Shown in pieces: positions 60,439-64,000 of a stretch of DNA of 64,000 bases. Under the pieces are notes generated by a model, which was given only the letters and a program-made list of their open reading frames with translations, had not been told where the DNA came from and made no database searches. The stretch comes from Candidatus Hydrogenedentota bacterium (GTDB taxonomy: Bacteria; Hydrogenedentota; Hydrogenedentia; Hydrogenedentales; SLHB01). The translations under genes and the position numbers were made by a program. The first letter of the stretch is position 1. Every line of letters starts with the position of its first letter. The stretch covers positions 23,849-87,848 of the forward strand of contig DAOLNV010000013.1 in the NCBI GenBank assembly GCA_035416745.1, given 5' to 3'.

Positions 60439-61788
60439 ATGAAACCGGCCAGGAAGAATCTGAACAGGCGCGAGATGTTGCGCGTGACCTCGGGGGCGAT
60501 TGCGGGATGGGGGTTGAGCCGGTGGGCCGCCGCGGCGGACATGCCGGAGGTGAAATTGCCGCGCGCGACTTCGGGCGACACCATCATCGAACCGGATTGG
60601 GAACAGCGCGTGACCATCACCGTGGGAAACCGGGGCGCGGACCTCGCAGGCGAATCCGAAAAACCCATCCAGGCGGCAGCGGACTACGTGGCGCGGCTGG
60701 GCGGCGGTACAGTACACATCCTGGCGGGCACCTACCGCATGCGAAACGCCGTCTACCTTCCCTCAAATGTGCGTCTTTTGGGCGACGGGACGGAGACCCT
60801 GCTTGTGAAAGAGCCGTCCGTGGAGACCACCATTGCAGCGGATTCGGACTGGTTTGACCAGGAAATCACGTTGGCCGACGCAACGGGGTTCGAGGTTGGC
60901 GACGGCATATGCATCAAGGCCGACAATCCCCACGATAGTGGCAAAGAGGTGATCAAGCGTACGCTGGTGGGGCGGAGCGGGAACCGCTTCAAGCTGGACC
61001 GTGCCCTGCGGAATAACGTCTGGATGATGAAGGCCCCCTCGGTCTCGACCTTGTTTCCCCTCGTAACCGCGGAAGAGAAGGCGAACATGGCGATCGAGAA
61101 CCTGGCTCTCGACGGGAACAAGGAAGCAAACGCCCCGCTGGACGGGAACTATGCGGGGAATCTCTGGTTTCAGGATTGCAGCCGCATCATCATTCGCGGC
61201 GTCGAGAGCCGCAACAACAACGGCGACGGGATAAGCTGGCAGATTTGTCATGACGTCGTGGTCGAAGACTGTTACAGCCACGACAATGCGGACCTGGGCA
61301 TGCATCCGGGGTCGGGTTCCCAACGCCCGTTGATACGCAATAACCGGGTCGAACGGAACAAGATCGGCATCTTCTTTTGCTGGGGAGTGCACTACGGCCT
61401 CGCGGAAAACAACAAGATGCTCGACAATAGCGGACAGGGCCTGTCCATAGGCCACCGCGACCACTACAACGTCATCCGCAAGAACGAAATCTCCGGAAGC
61501 GGCGAAACAGGCGTGTTGTTCCGGCCCGAACGCGGCGAGGGGTTCACGGCCAGCGGGAACCAGCTCGAAGAGAACCGGCTGGTCAACAACGGTCCCGAGG
61601 ACGGCGCGGCGGTCGATTTCCAAGGCGTCACGGCCGGAAACACGCTTGCCCGAAACGAGATCCTCGAGACCCGGTCACCCGCCTCGCGCGCGGGCATACG
61701 ATTCGGCGAAGAGTGCGGCGAGAACACCCTCGTGGACAACCGGATCGAGGGTTTTGCGACCGCGATTCAGGACAACCGAAAAGCGTAG
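60439..61788 (+). CDS. Tat-exported right-handed beta-helix protein
   Basis: A 449-residue protein with a twin-arginine-like signal (NRREMLRV followed by a hydrophobic stretch). The mature part begins with a pectate-lyase-type N-terminal segment (AAADYVARLGGGTVHILAGTYRM) and then has many short beta-helix rungs (IIIRGVESRNNNGDGISW, VVVEDCYSHDNAD, NVIRKNEISGSGETGVL). Such folds occur in polysaccharide lyases and hydrolases, but no catalytic residue can be assigned. AGGAG lies 9 nt upstream of the start. An open frame from 60298 is longer but has no ribosome site. It is divergent from the aldo/keto reductase. Confidence 0.82.
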   Translation: MKPARKNLNRREMLRVTSGAIAGWGLSRWAAAADMPEVKLPRATSGDTIIEPDWEQRVTITVGNRGADLAGESEKPIQAAADYVARLGGGTVHILAGTYRMRNAVYLPSNVRLLGDGTETLLVKEPSVETTIAADSDWFDQEITLADATGFEVGDGICIKADNPHDSGKEVIKRTLVGRSGNRFKLDRALRNNVWMMKAPSVSTLFPLVTAEEKANMAIENLALDGNKEANAPLDGNYAGNLWFQDCSRIIIRGVESRNNNGDGISWQICHDVVVEDCYSHDNADLGMHPGSGSQRPLIRNNRVERNKIGIFFCWGVHYGLAENNKMLDNSGQGLSIGHRDHYNVIRKNEISGSGETGVLFRPERGEGFTASGNQLEENRLVNNGPEDGAAVDFQGVTAGNTLARNEILETRSPASRAGIRFGEECGENTLVDNRIEGFATAIQDNRKA

Positions 61789-61814
61789 GGGCGAAATGAG
61801 GCGGTGAGACCCGC

Positions 61815-62747
61815 TTATTGCCCGCGGCGAAGTGCGGCCGCTTTGTATGCCCCGAAGAGGTCCGCGATCCCGGCCGCCTTCACATCGCCGGCGTGGACGA
61901 CTACGCGGTAGGCCAGGGTAAGGGGCTCGCGCGCGGGAAGCGCCGTGAAATCCCCCTGCGGCCAGAACATTGGCGTGGGCGAAAAGAAGCCGTAATCGCG
62001 CGTAAACCATTTGGATGGATACCAGCGGTTGAGGGGGTGCTGGAAAATTGCCAAGCCCTCGGTCACCCCGTCGCGCGCGCCGTAGTAATCGCACCAGGGA
62101 GACTCCACGCCAAACGTGCCCTGTTCGGCCGTTTTCCCCTCGGCGTTGACGAGTGTGCCGCCGGACGCTACGCTCAGCTCGGGAACCATCCGCGCCGAGA
62201 ACAAGGAATGGTTGGTCTTCTCGATCGTGATATGCACAAGCGGATTGAGTGTGATCTCGAAATCGATGATGCGCGTGGCCTTGTCAGGCGCGGATAGGGT
62301 GATCGTGCGGGTGTCGCGGATTACGGGGTCCTGGCCCGGTTGCTGCCACAGACACTCGTCCTTGATCACCACGCGCTGGCCTGCTGCCTCAACAATCTCG
62401 GGACCCTGCGAGAGAATCTGGCCGCGTTCGTTCACGTCCTGCCAATAATTCCCGCCATTCACCCTGTCGCATCCGAGAAAAAGCGAGTGATGGTGCGGAT
62501 AGGGCTCGGATGTCTCGGTCGTGACCGACTTGCCCGACGCCGGCCCGATGACTGGCCAGAAATAGGGGTATTTCTGGTCATGGGAGAATTTGTAGCTGGT
62601 GAAAAGAACGCCATCTATGGAGACATCCACCTGCTGACCCTTCAATTCGGCCGTGAGCGGCTGGGCTTCCTGTGCCAGCGTGTGGACCCCGCTGAACACA
62701 AGAAGAATGGCCAAGGCAACAGGGACCGCATGGCTGACGGTTCGCAT
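61815..62747 (-). CDS. Secreted DUF6807 (PmoA-family) protein
   Basis: A 310-residue protein with a signal peptide (about 1-25). The mature part matches the DUF6807/PF14100 family, once named PmoA-like: SEPYPHHHSLFLGCDRVNGG, NYWQDVN and the C-terminal AREPLTLAYRVVVHAGD. The histidine cluster HHH could bind a metal. These proteins are common in planctomycetes and their relatives beside sugar-catabolic genes, and the name does not imply methane oxidation. GGGAGG and GGAGG precede the start. It converges on the beta-helix gene with a 26-nt gap between the stops. Confidence 0.85.
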   Translation of the reverse strand: MRTVSHAVPVALAILLVFSGVHTLAQEAQPLTAELKGQQVDVSIDGVLFTSYKFSHDQKYPYFWPVIGPASGKSVTTETSEPYPHHHSLFLGCDRVNGGNYWQDVNERGQILSQGPEIVEAAGQRVVIKDECLWQQPGQDPVIRDTRTITLSAPDKATRIIDFEITLNPLVHITIEKTNHSLFSARMVPELSVASGGTLVNAEGKTAEQGTFGVESPWCDYYGARDGVTEGLAIFQHPLNRWYPSKWFTRDYGFFSPTPMFWPQGDFTALPAREPLTLAYRVVVHAGDVKAAGIADLFGAYKAAALRRGQ

Positions 62748-62946
62748 GGGATCTCCTCCCTCCCGTAAAGGCCGAACCCCGGCCTATATTGCCCAAGGGC
62801 GCACGCGGGCCGCAACCCGGCAAGGGCCGGTAAGCCTATGCTGTCGCGGGTCCCATCGTTGTTTCAAAACAAAAGCATTGAGAAAGCGGCTTTCGAAGCC
62901 CTGCGGAAGACTGTCAAACACGGGACTCTTCGACGTGGCCGGAACA

Positions 62947-63888
62947 CTAGAGCATCGACTCCGGCGCTGCCCTCCCGCCTTTGAGGGGGTCCGCGAGAAA
63001 TGTTGCCAACGCTTGTTCAAATTGCGGCCTCGTAATCGTGGTGAAATGGTCGCCCCCCTCGATAACGACAAGCCGTGTTCGCGGCAAGGCGGTTTCCATC
63101 TGTTCCGCGTACTCCTTAAACGGGTCGCGGCTGCCCACGATGGACATGACAGGCGCCGTGATGCCCTCGAGCTCATCCCGTGTCAACATCAACCCGTCCG
63201 CGCTTTGGAGCAACGCTCCGAGCGCGGTCAGATCGTTGATCGACGAGATGGCAAGGTTAACGGTGAGCAGACGGGCCTCGCTATACTCTTCGTTAGGAGG
63301 CTGCAGGCGCTGCAGCAACGGGGTAAGGCTCGAGTCCTTGTCAAGCGCAGCGCCCAATTCCTTCAAGAACCCGAGTTCCTTCTCGGCGCCTTCGGCCCAT
63401 CCTGAAGCGCAGGGCGCCACGCTCAACGTGCGCTCGGGGTACACGGATGCGAATTTCAGGGCGACAAATCCGCCCAGAGAATACCCGGCGACATGGGCCC
63501 GCTCGATACCGAGGTGGTCCATGAGGCGCGCGACGTCATGCACCATTTCGATGCCGTACTGGCTGGGGTCGTGGGGTTTGCCGCTGCGGCCATGGCCGCG
63601 TAAATCAAGGGCGATGACGCGGTGCTCCCCGGCGAGTTTCGGAAGCACCCGCGTGACCATCCAGTTCCCGGCGGCGTTAGTACCGAAACCGTGCAGGAGG
63701 ATCACGGGGGAACCGGCGCCCTGTTCGATATAATGCAGGCGCACCCCGTTCGAATCGAAATACTGCCCTTCCGTCTCCAGCGTGCGGTAGACGTGAATCC
63801 CGGCCCACACAACGCCCACGAAGACAAAGACGGCCACCAGGCCGGACCAAAAGATGATGCGCCTCAATACGGAGCGTCTGTTGTTCAT
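62947..63888 (-). CDS. Membrane-anchored alpha/beta hydrolase
   Basis: A 313-residue protein with a short basic N-terminus and one hydrophobic segment (about 11-30) that looks like an uncleaved anchor, followed by an alpha/beta-hydrolase fold. The nucleophile is Ser137 in GYSLGG. The oxyanion region is LLHGFGTN, the acid is likely the Asp in VGSRDPFKE and the base is His in GGDHFT. The start at 63888 has AAGGG 5 nt upstream; a longer in-frame start at 63960 lacks one. It probably hydrolyses an ester or epoxide at the outer face of the inner membrane. The rightmost gene in the window. Confidence 0.85.
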   Translation of the reverse strand: MNNRRSVLRRIIFWSGLVAVFVFVGVVWAGIHVYRTLETEGQYFDSNGVRLHYIEQGAGSPVILLHGFGTNAAGNWMVTRVLPKLAGEHRVIALDLRGHGRSGKPHDPSQYGIEMVHDVARLMDHLGIERAHVAGYSLGGFVALKFASVYPERTLSVAPCASGWAEGAEKELGFLKELGAALDKDSSLTPLLQRLQPPNEEYSEARLLTVNLAISSINDLTALGALLQSADGLMLTRDELEGITAPVMSIVGSRDPFKEYAEQMETALPRTRLVVIEGGDHFTTITRPQFEQALATFLADPLKGGRAAPESML

Positions 63889-64000
63889 TTCGCCCTTCCG
63901 GATGCTTTGGTTTATTCTTACGCGGAGAAAACATGTTGTCAATGAGGCGAATCGCGCCATCTAAGATCTTACCGGAGATGGTATCGTCTTGCCATTTGTG
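63889..64000. other. Window end, upstream of the hydrolase gene
   Basis: This 112-nt end contains the hydrolase gene's ribosome site and probably its promoter on the minus strand. It is less GC-rich than the coding sequence. No further gene is visible. Confidence 0.4.

Noticed and set aside
61815..62747. Particulate methane monooxygenase subunit
   Set aside because: DUF6807 was once labelled PmoA-like, but this secreted 310-residue protein has no membrane helices apart from its signal and no pmoB or pmoC beside it.
1..64000. tRNA or rRNA genes, insertion sequences, prophage or integrase genes
   Set aside because: No TpsiC-type motif in a cloverleaf context, no rRNA core sequence and no transposase or integrase signature was noticed on reading both strands.

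Overview
The window is a GC-rich bacterial chromosome segment with about 45 protein genes and one gene remnant. The gene content suggests a heterotrophic, didermic bacterium of the planctomycete/lentisphaerote/Hydrogenedentota type. It carries URO-D-fold methyltransferase-like genes, large secreted glycan-acting enzymes, Tat-exported proteins, a PEP-CTERM protein, a DUF6807 (PmoA-like) protein and several giant secreted proteins joining an HzsA-like c-type cytochrome core to a formylglycine-generating-enzyme (FGE/SUMF1) fold. The phylum is an inference from gene content; no rRNA or tRNA gene was found.

Layout. 0-2.2 kb: two URO-D-fold genes. 2.3-10.5 kb: a glycan locus with a secreted FG-GAP/GH123-like protein, a GH2 beta-galactosidase and a Tat-exported GH29 fucosidase. 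10.6-16.4 kb: a full set of [NiFe]-hydrogenase maturation genes, hypAB facing hypFCDE, with no hydrogenase structural genes and with a HypA that lacks its zinc ribbon. 16.4-20.3 kb: an AT-rich promoter island, a DUF2089/PspC pair, a PhoD-like phosphatase and an XRE-HTH/cyclase-domain fusion. 20.4-25.1 kb: ahcY, a polytopic membrane protein and a LarA-type nickel racemase. 25.2-32.0 kb: sufBCDSU, then nadA behind a structured leader; NadA is itself an Fe-S enzyme. 32.1-36.2 kb: two small proteins, a PHP hydrolase and cytochrome bd oxidase (cydAB), ended by a strong hairpin.

36.3-60.2 kb is almost entirely on the minus strand. It holds a PEP-CTERM protein, an SMP-30-like propeller, a RidA-fold protein, a diheme propeller cytochrome and the first HzsA-FGE protein, with an in-frame remnant of another copy directly after its stop codon. 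A carbohydrate operon follows (VOC protein, DhaK, DhaL, LsrF aldolase, Tat-exported cupin). Next come a 1.2-kb non-coding repeat region with a 76-bp tandem array, two more HzsA-FGE proteins in tandem, and an aldo/keto reductase. 60.4-64 kb: a Tat-exported beta-helix protein, a DUF6807 protein and a membrane-anchored alpha/beta hydrolase.

How it fits together. The secreted enzymes point to polysaccharide or glycoconjugate degradation, feeding sugar phosphate chemistry in the cytoplasm (DhaK/DhaL/LsrF). Electron transfer outside the cytoplasm is suggested by four multi-domain c-type cytochromes, and oxygen respiration by cytochrome bd. Nickel chemistry is a second theme (Hyp proteins, LarA). 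The most unusual points are the HzsA-FGE family with its remnant, the zinc-less HypA, the XRE/cyclase fusion, several promoters whose -10 box lies 6-8 nt before the start codon (leaderless mRNAs), and the two-hairpin 76-bp repeat array.
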